NCBI GenBank assembly: GCA_944989445.1
Contig: CALYLW010000733.1
Span: 62,001 to 126,000 of the forward strand
DNA: 64,000 bases
Direction: 5' to 3'
Origin: Ampullaceana balthica
Lineage: Eukaryota > Mollusca > Gastropoda > Lymnaeidae
The position numbers and the translations under genes are program-made. Below the pieces are notes generated by a model. It worked only from the letters and a program-made list of their open reading frames with translations. It was not told the DNA's origin and made no database searches. The first letter of the stretch is position 1, and each line of letters starts with the position of its first letter. This document shows, in pieces, positions 46,614-58,370 of the stretch.

Positions 46614-47140
46614 GTAAGTGTGACCTATTTTGTGTAAAAAAGCACTTTTTAGAAAATATATATATTATAACTGTAGATAGTATAAATACATTCATCAATT
46701 TAAACTTTAAGATTGTTATCCTCTTCATATGACAAATTTTAAAATAAAAAACTCTTTTATTTGTTGACATTCTATATGGTATGAGTTTTTTGTATCAATT
46801 TACAATTTACATCAATAAAATACCGAACTTCTACAACGTATATTAGCAGTTTGTTTTTATTTATTTTTAAATCTTAATTTAATTGTTTCAAAATATAAAA
46901 TTAATATGGTTATATTAAAGTCAATTTTTTTTTATATTAGGCTTTTGAGAAAATTAATATTAGTTAGGTTCCTTTAAACATAGCTGCATTTCAGCTATTT
47001 TGTATTCAAAGAAAATATTTAATTTAATATCATTTCTAAAATAAAATTTACTAAATGGTTTTGTAAATACATTATGTCATAAAATGAAATTATTAATTTT
47101 GTTAATAATTAAATTGTAATAATTTTTTTGTTATTTTTAG

Positions 47141-47197
47141 GTGAATCTACAATGAATATTACAACAGAATCTTCAGTTATACCAACAAATGTTACAG
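47141..47197 (+). CDS. Gene 3, stalk exon A3
   Basis: Acceptor ttatttttag (TAG instead of the usual CAG), donor gtaagt, phase 1-1. Encodes GESTMNITTESSVIPTNVT. Opens the second higher-order unit. Confidence 0.85.
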
Positions 47198-47496
47198 GTA
47201 AGTTAGCAAATCGCAGAAATAAGTTATTGTTCTTTCTTCAAATGATATAATACACTTTCTTAAATGTAAATTATATTAATAAAGTAATATTTGTTATAAA
47301 TGTGTAACAAATTTGAAGGTTTTTTTTAAAAATCTGATATATCTTACGCTTTTAATTCTAAAAAAGTGTACAAAACATTAGTTTTGCAAATAAAACTTTT
47401 GATGTTTTTTTTCTGTTAAAATAGAGCATTTGATTTTAAAAGACAATTGTTTTATATTCAATTTTCATAAATATTTTTTAACAAATTATAATACAG

Positions 47497-47559
47497 TAAC
47501 AAATATGACAGAAGAAATAACTCAGCAATCAAATGCCACAGCACAGAACATAAGTACAA
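47497..47559 (+). CDS. Gene 3, stalk exon B3
   Basis: Encodes TNMTEEITQQSNATAQNIST; donor gtaagt, phase 1-1. Confidence 0.85.
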
Positions 47560-48099
47560 GTAAGTGTCAGTTTAGTTGTGTAAAAATGTCAATAAGTAAT
47601 CTTTAAAAAAAAATATTATTGTTAACTGTCATCATAATTTACATTTTCATCCAATAAAATTCCCATCATAAGAACTTTATCATATTACAAAGACAATTTT
47701 TAAAATGGAAACCTCTTAATTTGTTGACTTTTTTTTATATAATATGATGGAAAAATATTAAGTTACATTTAAAAATTGCCAAATTAAAAAACAAAAATAA
47801 ATACTAAAGATTATATTACAAGAAGAAAATATTTACTCAAATCTTTTGAACGATATAATTAATATGATTATATAAAAGTGAGTGTTTTTTTTTAAAGATT
47901 TGGAGAAATTTAATTTTAGTTATTTTCCTTTTAATATGGTTATTGTTCAGATATTTTGTAATAAAAAAAAATTTTTAATTAAATATAATTTTTTTTCATG
48001 AAATGCGCACAAATTTATAAAAAAGTCAATAACGCTCTAAAATAAGAATATCATTTTTTTTATAATTAAATATATATGAAAACGTATTGGTATTTTCAG

Positions 48100-48156
48100 A
48101 TGAATTAACCATGAATTTTACAACAGAAGCTTCTGTGATATCATCAAATATTACAG
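48100..48156 (+). CDS. Gene 3, stalk exon C2
   Basis: Encodes DELTMNFTTEASVISSNIT; the first sequon is NFT here. Acceptor tattttcag, donor gtaagt. Confidence 0.85.
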
Positions 48157-48449
48157 GTAAGTAAGCATATCGTAGAAAAAAGCTATTGTTATATCTTCAA
48201 CTTATATAATACACTGTCTTAAATGTAAGTCATATTAATAAAAGAATATTTGTTATAAATGCGCAACAAATTTAAAGTTTTTCAAAATCTGATAGATATT
48301 ACACATTTAAATTACAAAAATGTATATAAATGTTACTTTTGCAAAGAACAATTTAGTAAAATCTTTATTTTCAAGTGAAATATTTGATTGAATAAAAAAT
48401 AAATGTATATTCAATATTTTATCACATTTTTTAGTAAATTATAATACAG

Positions 48450-48512
48450 TTACAAATATAACAGAAGAAATAATTCTGCAATTAAATACTACTACAAAGA
48501 ACATAAATAACA
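48450..48512 (+). CDS. Gene 3, stalk exon D2
   Basis: Same protein as D1 (TNITEEIILQLNTTTKNINN). The in-frame upstream acceptor tttttag is again present 15 bp before. Confidence 0.8.
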
Positions 48513-49068
48513 GTAAGTGAGACTTATTTTGTGAAATAATGTCACCAAGTACTTTAAAAAAAATATAGACTATATGTATTTAAACTGTAATTATTATGAA
48601 TATATTCATCAATTAAAACTTTTAGGATTGCTATCTTTTGAATAAGACACATTTTAGATTACAAGACTTTCTATTTGTTGACATTACTAAACATATGATT
48701 GATCTGTATCAATTTACATCAATAAAATAACTAAATTGTGCCAAGTATTTTAAAATATTAAATTATAATTTTTAAACAATAACTTTTTTTTCTTAATATA
48801 TAATTAATACGCTTGAATTAAAGTCAGTTGTTGTTTTTTTTTATTTGTTGTTGTTTCATTTTTAGGTTTTTCGGAAAATTAATCTTAGTTACTTTCCTTT
48901 TAATATAGCTGTTTTTCAGCTATTTAGTATTCAAAGAAAACTTTTACTTTCATATAATTTTTTTAAATGAAATTCAATTTATGCTTTTGTAAATACATTT
49001 TATAAAAAAATGAAATTTTAAATTTTGTTAAAAATAAAATTGAAAAAACTTTTTAAAAAAATTTTCAG

Positions 49069-49125
49069 GTGAATCAACAATGAATATTACAACACAAGCT
49101 TCAGTTATACCAACAAATGTTACAG
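49069..49125 (+). CDS. Gene 3, stalk exon A4 (A' type)
   Basis: Encodes GESTMNITTQASVIPTNVT, identical protein to A2. Confidence 0.85.
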
Positions 49126-49425
49126 GTAAGTTAGCTCGTCGTAGACAAAAGCTATTGTTCTTTTTTCAACTCATATAATACGTTGTCTTAAAAGTAAGTT
49201 ATACTAATAAAAGTATATTTGTTATAAATGTGCAACAAATTTGAAGTTTTTCAAACTCTGATAGATCTTACACTTTTAATAACAAAAATGTACAAAAATG
49301 TTTGTTTTACTACTTTTACAACGAAAGATTTTGTAAACTCTTTCTTTTAAAGTGAAATATCGGATGAATAAACATTAAACTTATATTCAATATTTTATCA
49401 TATTTTTTAGCAAATTATAATACAG

Positions 49426-49488
49426 TAACAAATATGACAGAAGAAATAACTCAGCAATCAAATACTACTACAAAGAACATAAGTACCA
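49426..49488 (+). CDS. Gene 3, stalk exon B4 (B' type)
   Basis: Encodes TNMTEEITQQSNTTTKNIST. Unlike B1-B3 its upstream intron resembles that of D exons and offers tattttttag 15 bp earlier, in frame, adding NYNTV. Confidence 0.8.
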
Positions 49489-50016
49489 GTAAGTGTGACC
49501 TATTTTGTGTAAAAAAGCACTTTTTAGAAAATATATATATTATAACTGTAGATAGTATAAATACATTCATCTATTTAAACTTTAAAGATTGTTATCCTCT
49601 TCATATGACAAATTTTAAAATAAAAAACTCTTTTATTTGTTGACATTCTATATGGTATGAGTTTTTTGTATCAATTTACAATTTACATCAATAAAATACC
49701 GAACTTCTACAACGTATATTAGCAGTTTGTTTTTATTTATTTTTAAATCTTAATTTAATTGTTTCAAAATATAAAATTAATATGGTTATATTAAAGTCAA
49801 ATTTTTTTTTATATTAGGCTTTTGAGAAAATTAATATTAGTTAGGTTCCTTTAAACATAGCTGCATTTCAGCTATTTTGTATTCAAAGAAAATATTTAAT
49901 TTAATATCATTTCTAAAATAAAATTTACTAAATGGTTTTGTAAATACATTATGTCATAAAATGAAATTATTAATTTTGTTAATAATTAAATTGTAATAAT
50001 TTTTTGTTATTTTCAG

Positions 50017-50073
50017 GTGAATCTACAATGAATATTACAACAGAATCTTCAGTTATACCAACAAATGTTACAG
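50017..50073 (+). CDS. Gene 3, stalk exon A5
   Basis: Encodes GESTMNITTESSVIPTNVT; opens the third higher-order unit. Acceptor ttattttcag, donor gtaagt. Confidence 0.85.
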
Positions 50074-50372
50074 GTAAGTTAGCACATCGTAGAAATAAGT
50101 TATTGTTCTTTCTTCAAATGATATAATACACTTTCTTAAATGTAAATTATATTAATAAAGTAATATTTGTTATAAATGTGTAACAAATTTGAAGTTTTTT
50201 TTTAAATCTGATATATCTTACGCTTTTAATTACAAAAAAAATGTACAAAATATTAGTTTTGCAAATAAAACTTTTGATGTTTTTTTTTCTGTTAAAGTAG
50301 AGCATTTGATTTTAAAAGACAATTATTTTATATTCAATTTTCATAAATATTTTTTAACAAATTATAATACAG

Positions 50373-50435
50373 TAACAAATATGACAGAAGAAATAACTCA
50401 GCAATCAAATGCCACAGCACAGAACATAAGTACAA
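50373..50435 (+). CDS. Gene 3, stalk exon B5
   Basis: Encodes TNMTEEITQQSNATAQNIST; donor gtaagt. Confidence 0.85.
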
Positions 50436-50969
50436 GTAAGTGTCAGTTTAGTTGTGTAAAAATGTCAATAAGTAATCTTTAAAAAAAAATTATGTTAACT
50501 GTCATCATAATTTACATTTTCATCCAATAAAATTCCCATCATAAGAACTTTATCATATTACAAAGACAATTTTTAAAATGGAAACTCTAATTTGTTGACT
50601 TTTTTTTATATAATATGATGGGAAAAATATTAAGTTACATTTAAAAATTGCCAAATTAAAAAACAAAAATAAATACTAAAGATTATATTACAAGAAGAAA
50701 ATATTTACTCAAATCTTTTGAACGATATAATTAATATGATTATATAAAAGTGAGTGTTTTTTTTAAAGATTTGGAGAAATTTAATTTTAGTTATTTTCCT
50801 TTTAATATGGTTATTGTTCAGATATTTTGTAATAAAAGAAAAATTTTAATTAAATATAATTTTTTTTCATGAAATGCGCACAAATTTATAAAAAAGTCAA
50901 TAACGCTCTAAAATAAGAATATCATTTTTTTTATAATTAAATATATATAAAACGTATTGGTATTTTCAG

Positions 50970-50983
50970 ATGAATTATCCATC
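50970..50983 (+). pseudogene. Gene 3, broken stalk exon C3
   Basis: After an intact acceptor (tattttcag) only AT GAA TTA TCC AT remains. The sequence then jumps to ctttaaaatgcaaaactctt, which belongs to the intron after a B exon. The exon has lost its end and donor, so it is not usable. The next C exon is at 51858. Confidence 0.85.
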
Positions 50984-51017
50984 TTTAAAATGCAAAACTC
51001 TTAATTTGTTGACTTTT

Positions 51018-51480
51018 TAAATCCCTTATATTAACGTCGCGGCCGTCTCTATCTGTCGTCATCTCATCATCTCATGGGCGGGCGGAAAAACAAAAGTCTA
51101 AAATGACCCACTTCCAGTTATCTGATCGAGCTGAAATTTGACACACGGACCCGTCTTACCTAACAATGCATCGTATAAAAATTTTAGATCGATCCATTTT
51201 ACCGTAATTAAATTAATGCATTTTTAGTTTTTCCTTATATGAGGTATGTAATTCAAATTCAAGGTTTGTTATTGTTTTTTTCCCACGTGAAAGTTTGAGT
51301 TGACGCTTAGACGTCGACCGTCGTGCCGAAACCCCCTCACGTCCCATCCCTCGTTAAAAGACAGAGGACATCACTCGGTGTCAGTCTGTAAATGCTTGTC
51401 GCGTTTGAAAATAATCAATACTGTTAGTTATGACTCATATAAGGGATTTATAGTCAAAAACTTTGTTATTACGGGTTTGT
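51018..51480 (-). repeat. R1-family repeat inserted in the mini-exon array
   Basis: Plus view starts aaatcccttatattaacgtc and ends ataagggatttatagtcaaa, aactttgttattacgggttt. It interrupts a post-B intron between tttgttgactttt and tatataatatgatgg, which are adjacent in other units. This is the only R1 copy inside the array, so it arrived after amplification. Confidence 0.85.
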
Positions 51481-51857
51481 TTTTATTTTTATATAATATG
51501 ATGGAAAAATATTAAGTTACATTTAAAAATTGCCAAATTAAAAAAACAAAAATAAATACTAAATATTATATTACAAGAATAAAATATTTACTCAGATCTT
51601 TTGAACGATATAATTATTATTATTATATAAAAGTAAGTGTTTTTTTTCTAAGATTTTGGAGAAATTTAATTTTAGTTATTTTCCTTTTAATATGGTTATT
51701 TTTTTTAGATATTTTGTAATAAAAAATTTTTTTAATTAAATATAATTTTTTTTTCATGAAATGCGCACAAATTTATAAAAAAGTCAATAACGCTCTAAAA
51801 TAAGAATATCATTTTTTTTAATAATTAAATATATATGAAACGTATTGTTATTTTCAG

Positions 51858-51914
51858 ATGAATTAGCCATGAATGTTACAACAGAAGCTTCTGTGATATC
51901 ATCAAATATTACAG
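51858..51914 (+). CDS. Gene 3, stalk exon C4
   Basis: Encodes DELAMNVTTEASVISSNIT; acceptor ttattttcag, donor gtaagt. Functional C exon of the third unit. Confidence 0.85.
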
Positions 51915-52207
51915 GTAAGTAAGCATATCGTAGAAAAAAGCTATTGTTATATCTTCAACTTATATAATACACTGTCTTAAATGTAAGTCATATTAATAAA
52001 AGAATATTTGTTATAAATGCGCAACAAATTTAAAGTTTTTCAAAATCTGATAGATATTACATATTAAATTACAAAAATGTATATAAATGTTACTTTTGCA
52101 AAGAACAATTTAGTAAAATCTTTATTTTCAAGTGAAATATTTGATTGAATGAAAAAATAAATGTATATTCAATATTTTATCACATTTTTTAGTAAATTAT
52201 AATACAG

Positions 52208-52270
52208 TTACAAATATAACAGAAGAAATAATTCTGCAATTAAATACTACTACAAAGAACATAAATAACA
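52208..52270 (+). CDS. Gene 3, stalk exon D3
   Basis: Same protein as D1 and D2, with the in-frame upstream alternative acceptor. Confidence 0.8.
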
Positions 52271-52827
52271 GTAAGTGAGACTTATTTTGTGAAATAATGT
52301 CACCAAGTACTTTTAAAAAAAATATAGACTATATGTATTTAAACTGTAATTATTATGAATATATTCATCAATTAAAACTTTTAGGATTGCTATCTTTTGA
52401 ATAAGACACATTTTAGATTACAAGACTTTCTATTTGTTGACATTACTAAACATATGATTGATCTGTATCAATTTACATCAATAAAATAACTAAATTGTGC
52501 CAAGTAATTTAAAATATTAAATTATAATTTTTAAACAATAACTTTTTTTTCTTAATATATAATTAATACGCTTGAATTAAAGTCAGTTGTTGTTTTTTTT
52601 TATTTGTTGTTGTTTCATTTTTAGGTTTTTCGGAAAATTAATCTTAGTTACTTTCCTTTTAATATAGCTGTTTTTCAGCTATTTAGTATTCAAAGAAAAC
52701 TTTTACTTTCATATAATTTTTTTAAATGAAATTCAATTTATGCTTTTGTAAATACATTTTATAAAAAAATGAAATTTTAAATTTTGTTAAAAATAAAATT
52801 GAAAAAACTTTTTAAAAAAATTTTCAG

Positions 52828-52884
52828 GTGAATCAACAATGAATATTACAACACAAGCTTCAGTTATACCAACAAATGTTACAG
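52828..52884 (+). CDS. Gene 3, stalk exon A6 (A' type)
   Basis: Encodes GESTMNITTQASVIPTNVT. Confidence 0.85.
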
Positions 52885-53184
52885 GTAAGTTAGCTCGTCG
52901 TAGACAAAAGCTATTGTTCTTTTTTTAACTCATATAATACGTTGTCTTAAAAGTAAGTTATACTAATAAAAGTATATTTGTTATAAATGTGCAACAAATT
53001 TGAAGTTTTTCAAACTCTGATAGATCTTACACTTTTAATAACAAAAATGTACAAAAATGTTTGTTTTACTACTTTTACAACGAAAGATTTTGTAAACTCT
53101 TTCTTTTAAAGTGAAATATCGGTTGAATAAACATTAAACTTATATTCAATATTTTATCATATTTTTTAGCAAATTATAATACAG

Positions 53185-53247
53185 TAACAAATATGACAGA
53201 AGAAATAACTCAGCAATCAAATACTACTACAAAGAACATAAGTACCA
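53185..53247 (+). CDS. Gene 3, stalk exon B6 (B' type)
   Basis: Encodes TNMTEEITQQSNTTTKNIST; upstream in-frame acceptor as in B4. Confidence 0.8.
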
Positions 53248-53777
53248 GTAAGTGTGACCTATTTTGTGTAAAAAAGCACTTTTTAGAAAATATATATATT
53301 ATAACTGTAGATAGTATAAATACATTCATCTATTTAAACTTTAAAGATTGTTATCATCTTCATATGACAAATTTTAAAATAAAAAACTCTTTTATTTGTT
53401 GACATTCTATATGGTATGAGTTTTTTGTATCAATTTACAATTTACATCAATAAAATACCCGAACTTCTACAACGTATATTAGCAGTTTGTTTTTATTTTT
53501 TTTTAAATCTTAATTTAATTGTTTTCAAAATATAAAATTAATATGGTTATATTAAAGTCAATTTTTTTTTATATTAGGCTTTTGAGAAAATGTAATATTA
53601 GTTAGGTTCCTCTAAACATAGCTGCATTTCAGCTATTTTGTATTCAAAGAAAATATTTAATTTAATATCATTTCTAAAATAAAATTTACTAAATGGTTTT
53701 GTAAATACATTATGTCATAAAATGAAATTATTAATTTTGTTAATAATTAAATTGTAATAATTTTTTGTTATTTTCAG

Positions 53778-53834
53778 GTGAATCTACAATGAATATTACA
53801 ACAGAATCTTCAGTTATACCAACAAATGTTACAG
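53778..53834 (+). CDS. Gene 3, stalk exon A7, weakened donor
   Basis: Encodes GESTMNITTESSVIPTNVT, but the donor is gtagtt where the other seven A copies have gtaagt (one A lost). The exon may be spliced less efficiently or skipped; skipping keeps the frame. Confidence 0.7.
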
Positions 53835-54133
53835 GTAGTTAGCACATCGTAGAAATAAGTTATTGTTCTTTCTTCAAATGATATAATACACTTTCTTCAA
53901 TGTAAATTATATAAATAAAGTAATATTTGTTATAAATGTGTAACAAATGTGAAGGTTTTTTTTTAAATCTGATATATCTTACGCTTTTAATTACAAAAAA
54001 AATGTACAAAATATTAGTTTTGCAAATAAAACTTTTGATGTTTTTTTTTCTGTTAAAGTAGAGCATTTGATTTTAAAAGACAATTATTTTATATTCAATT
54101 TTCATAAATATTTTTTAACAAATTATAATACAG

Positions 54134-54196
54134 TAACAAATATGACAGAAGAAATAACTCAGCAATCAAATGCCACAGCACAGAACATAAGTACAA
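54134..54196 (+). CDS. Gene 3, stalk exon B7
   Basis: Encodes TNMTEEITQQSNATAQNIST; donor gtaagt. Confidence 0.85.
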
Positions 54197-54719
54197 GTAA
54201 GTGTCAGTTTAGTTGTGTAAAAATGTCAATAAGTAATCTTTAAAAAAAAATTAATTATGTTAACTGTCATCATAATTTACATTTTCATCCAATAAAATTC
54301 CCATCATAAGAACTTTATCATATTACAAAGACAATTTTTAAAATGCAAGACTTTTTTTTATATAATATGATGGGAAAATATTAAGTTACATTTAAAAATG
54401 CTAAATTAAAAAACAAAAATAAATACTAAAGATTATATTACAAGAAGAAAATATATACTCAAATCTTTTGAACTAAGTAATAAATATGATTATATAAAAG
54501 TAAGTGTTTTTTTTAAAGATTTTGGAGAAATTTAATTTTAGTTATTTTCCTTTTAATATGTTTTTTTTTATAGATATTTTGTAATAAAAGAAAAATTTTA
54601 ATTAAATATAATTTTTTTCATGAAATGCACACAAGTTTATAAAAAAGTCAATAACGCTCTAAAATAAGAATATCATTTTTTTATAATTAAATATATATAA
54701 AACGTATTGTTATTTTCAG

Positions 54720-54776
54720 ATGAATTAGTCATGAGTGTTACAACAGAAGCTTCAGTGATATCATCAAATATTACAG
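54720..54776 (+). CDS. Gene 3, stalk exon C5
   Basis: Encodes DELVMSVTTEASVISSNIT; the first sequon is lost (MSVT for MNVT). Confidence 0.85.
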
Positions 54777-55056
54777 GTAAGTAAGCATATCGTAGAGAAA
54801 AGCTATTGTTATTTCTTCAACTTATATAATACTTTTTCTTAAATGTAAGTCATATATTTTAAAAGAATATTTTTTTATAAATGCGCAACAAATTGCTAGA
54901 TTTTTAAAATCTGATAGATATTACACTTTTAATTACAAAAATGTATATAAATGTTACTTTTGCAAAGAAAAATTTGTTTAAAATCTTTATTTACAAGTGA
55001 AATATTTGATTGAATAAAAAATAAATTTATATTCAATATTTTATCATATTTTTTAG

Positions 55057-55134
55057 CAAATTATAATACAATTACAAATATAACAGAAGAAATACTTCAG
55101 CAATCAAATACTACTACAAAGAACATAAATAACA
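55057..55134 (+). CDS. Gene 3, stalk exon D4, upstream acceptor
   Basis: 78 bp, phase 1-1. The proximal acceptor used in other B and D exons (ttataatacag) is mutated to ttataatacaa, so splicing must use tattttttag 15 bp earlier. Reading stays open: NYNTITNITEEILQQSNTTT then KNINN. This supports real use of the upstream acceptor in the family. Confidence 0.8.
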
Positions 55135-55650
55135 GTAAGTGTAACTCATTTAATGTAATAATGTCACCAAGTACTTTATACAAAAATCTATGTATTTAAA
55201 CTGTAATTATAAATATATTCATCAATTAAAACTGTAAGGATTGCTATCTTTTTAATAAGACAAATTTTAAATTAAAAGACTTGTATTTGTTGACATTACT
55301 ACACATATGAATAATATGATTATAATTGATATGTATCAATTTACATCAATAAAATAACTAAATTGTGCCAAGTATTTTAAAACATTAAATTATTATTTGT
55401 TTTAAACAAGAAACTTTTTAATAAAAAAATATGTAATTAATATGCTTGAATTAAAGTCAGGTTTTAAAGGTTTTTCAGAAAATTAATCTTTGTTACGTTC
55501 CTTTTAATATAGCTGTTTTTCAGCTATTCTGTTTTCAAAGAAATTTTTTAATTTCATTATTTTAAAAAAAAAGGATATTTACTTTATGCTTTTGTAAATA
55601 CATTTTTTTGTTAATAATGAAATTGAAAAAAACTTTTTTAAAATTTTCAG

Positions 55651-55707
55651 GTGAATCTACAATGAATATTACAACAGAAGCTTCAGTTATACCAAAAAAT
55701 GTTACAG
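55651..55707 (+). CDS. Gene 3, stalk exon A8
   Basis: Encodes GESTMNITTEASVIPKNVT; a hybrid of A and A' types (TEAS) and the last A exon. The following exons are more diverged. Confidence 0.85.
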
Positions 55708-55828
55708 GTAAGTTAGCTTATCGTAGAAAAAAGCTAATGTTCTTCCTTCAACTGATATAAAAAATCGTCTTAAATGTAAGTTATACTAATAAAAGTATTT
55801 TTTGTTAAGGTACATATATCATTTTCAG

Positions 55829-55888
55829 ATAATTCAACAATGACTAGTGGTGAGACAAACGCTTCGGTTACACCAGCAACAATTACAT
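55829..55888 (+). CDS. Gene 3, stalk exon E1
   Basis: Acceptor catattttcag-type (atcattttcag), donor gtaagt, 60 bp, phase 1-1. Encodes NSTMTSGETNASVTPATIT: one or two sequons and Thr-rich. Related to A but older. Confidence 0.8.
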
Positions 55889-56460
55889 GTAAGTAATTAC
55901 ATCATGGAAACGCTATTGTTCTACCGTCAATTGATAGAAAATCCTTTCATAAACTTAATTTTTATTAATAACCAATTTTTAAAATGGGAAAATTAGAAAT
56001 ATTTTGAAACGAATTGACATTTAATTTTTTAGATATTTAAAAATATTAGTTGTTTTTTTCTCTTAAGTAAAATATTGCATTGAATATGATTTAAATTTAT
56101 AACACATTATGTAAACAATGTTTAGCAAGTTATGATACATTAACAAAAGAGACACTGCAAAAATGAAATTTAATAATCAAATACCTTTTCAAAGTTAAAA
56201 TGTATTGGAAAATTGTCAGTATCGTATGTTTTAGACTACATAGACAGTAATATAATGAATTAAATTTCTTGCAAATTGGAAAAAAAGGAACATTAAAAAA
56301 TTATTCGTAGCTTAATAGCTTAACGCTATTAAAAAATATTATAAAACTGTTCCGCATAAAGACATTTTTTATCCCCGGTTCAGTAGTAAAATAACATAAA
56401 TACCTTAATATGGCTTTTATCTAGCTTTAAAAATAAAATTATATATAAATAGTAGTTAAA

Positions 56461-56515
56461 TGCAAGACTAGATGTAAGCGTAGGACGCAATTAATTATGA
56501 ACAGAAGGAGAATAT
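56461..56515 (+). mobile_element. LINE tail remnant in stalk intron
   Basis: gcaagactagatgtaagcgt followed by aggacgcaat and acagaaggag resembles the LINE 3' end. Similar remnants at about 57764-57815, 59035-59090 and 60047-60090 sit at equivalent places in later introns, so the insertion predates those duplications. Confidence 0.6.
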
Positions 56516-56524
56516 TTCACGGAA

Positions 56525-56577
56525 ATATTTCATAAAATGTTGATCTATATAATATAGATAAACATTTTATGAAATAT
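56525..56577. repeat. 53-bp near-perfect palindrome
   Basis: Arms 56525-56550 and 56552-56577 (atatttcataaaatgtt, then atctatat) are reverse complements with one mismatch and a single-base centre. Confidence 0.9.
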
Positions 56578-56667
56578 ATTTATTCCAAAATTAAGTAACT
56601 TAAAAAAATTTAAATAATTTATTTAGTGTGTAAATTATTAATGTATTTTATTTTATGTAATTTTCAG

Positions 56668-56724
56668 ATAAATCAACAATGAGTAGTGCTACAAGTGCTT
56701 CAGATACATCTGCATCAATTACAA
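56668..56724 (+). CDS. Gene 3, stalk exon E2
   Basis: Acceptor gtaattttcag, donor gtgagt, 57 bp, phase 1-1. Encodes KSTMSSATSASDTSASIT: Ser/Thr-rich with no N-glycosylation sequon, so this part of the stalk is mucin-like rather than N-glycosylated. Confidence 0.8.
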
Positions 56725-57103
56725 GTGAGTAAGATAATCGTGTGAAAGCTATAATTCTAGCTTCAACTGATAGAATACACTTTCAGAAACTTTATTTTTA
56801 TTAATATACATACATTTAGTCAAAAGGGGAAAAAATAGCAATATTTTGAAGCAGATAGTTATAATTAAAGATAAATATTGACAGATCCTTCGAATTTAAA
56901 AAAATGATTCGTTTTTCCCCACAAGTAAAATATTGAATTGACTATAGTTTATATTAATATCCAAATGTACATTTTAAAAAAAAATGATATTATTGATATT
57001 ATTAATATACGTTACTTAACTTAATTTTTTTTAAATTTGTATATTATTAAATGTATATACACATGTGTATTTTCAAATACATATACAATGAATATTCCAC
57101 CAG

Positions 57104-57139
57104 ACGCTTCAATGACTGTTACTGCAGGATCAAGTACAA
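57104..57139 (+). CDS. Gene 3, stalk exon F1, uncertain acceptor
   Basis: Encodes ASMTVTAGSST before donor gtaagt, 36 bp, phase 1-1 if the acceptor is ccaccag. By analogy with other exons the original acceptor would be gtattttca(g), which here reads caa, and would add TYTMNIPP. All three F copies keep an in-frame ccag at the same place, so a shortened exon is plausible. Confidence 0.5.
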
Positions 57140-57951
57140 GTAAGTATTTACATAATGGTAATGCTATTGTTCTAGCTTCATCTGACAGATAACCGTTTCA
57201 TAAACTTATTTTTTTAATTAATAACAATTTTTAAAGGGAAACAATTGGTGCTATTTTGAAATGTACTATTTAATTTTTTTTTACCCACACTTGTTTGAAA
57301 AGTCTTAGATATTTAAAATATTAGTTTTTCTTTCTTCTCAAGTAAAATATTGCATTAAATATAATTTAAATTTATAACAAATAATGTAACAATTCTTGAA
57401 AAAGTTATGATAAATAATGTAACAATTCTTGAAAAAGTTATGATTCCGTAACAAAAGAGATGCCGCAAAAGATGTAATTAAAGAATTAAATAACTTTTCC
57501 AGTTTAAAAAGGTATTGCAATCAGCTGTCATTTTTATTTTTAGACGAAATATTAAATGACATAATTTATTATAATTTCTTAAAATTTGATGAAGAAAAAT
57601 AAAAGAAAAGAAACACATTCTTCGCAACTTAACGATATTAAAATTTCTTATAAAAATGTTAGACATAAAGCTACTTTTATTCCTGGTTCTATAAAACAAT
57701 AACATAATTACCTTAAAATGTCTATTTCTCGCTTTAAAAAATCAAATTGTAGTTACAATGGCAAGACTTGACAAAAACCATGTGTAAGCGTAAGAAAATT
57801 TTTCAGAAGGAGCACGTTGAAGAGAACAAAAATATGATATATCAGCATTTTATGAAATATATTGTATTCCCAAAATAAGTAACTTAAAAAAATTTAGTTA
57901 TTTTATTTAATGTGTAAATTATTAATGTACTTTATTTTATGTAATTTTCAG

Positions 57952-57999
57952 ATCAAATAGCATTGAGTAATGCTACAGTTACACCTGCAATGATTACTA
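57952..57999 (+). CDS. Gene 3, stalk exon G1
   Basis: Acceptor gtaattttcag, donor gtgagt, 48 bp, phase 1-1. Encodes QIALSNATVTPAMIT with one sequon (NAT). Confidence 0.75.
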
Positions 58000-58370
58000 G
58001 TGAGTGAGATAGTCATGCGAAAGCTATAGATTCTAGCTTCAACTGATAGAATACCCTTTCAGAAATTTAATTTTGATTAACATACATATATTTAGTCAAA
58101 CGAGGGAAAAAATAGCAATATTTTGAAGCAGATAGTTATAATTAAAGATAAATATTGACAGATCCTTCGAATTAAAAAAAAGATTCGTTTTTCCCCACAA
58201 GTAAAATATTGAATTGACTATAGTTTATATTAATATCCAAATGTACATTTTAAAAAAAAATGATATTATTAATATACGTTACTTAACTTAATTTTTTTAA
58301 AATTTGTATATTATTAAATGTATATACACATGTGTATTTTCAAATACATATACAATGAATATTCCATCAG

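Larger units (their letters stand above)
44287..55707 (+). repeat. Higher-order repeat: six mini-exons per ~2.86-kb unit
   Basis: Four exon types recur in the order A-B-C-D-A'-B'. A carries TESSVIP and A' TQASVIP; B carries SNATAQN and B' SNTTTKN. Full units begin at A exons 44287, 47141 and 50017 (spacing 2854 and 2876 bp). A fourth starts at 53778, 3761 bp further because of the R1 insertion and a local duplication at 50984-51857, and diverges at its end (A8 at 55651). Introns within a unit are nearly identical between units, so amplification was recent and by unequal exchange. Exon number is likely to vary between alleles. Confidence 0.9.

Noticed and set aside
49434..49643. Frames that read on from a B exon into the intron (also 46484, 50189, 53193)
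   Set aside because: A gtaagt donor ends the exon; the continuation is intron, as shown by the same structure in every unit.
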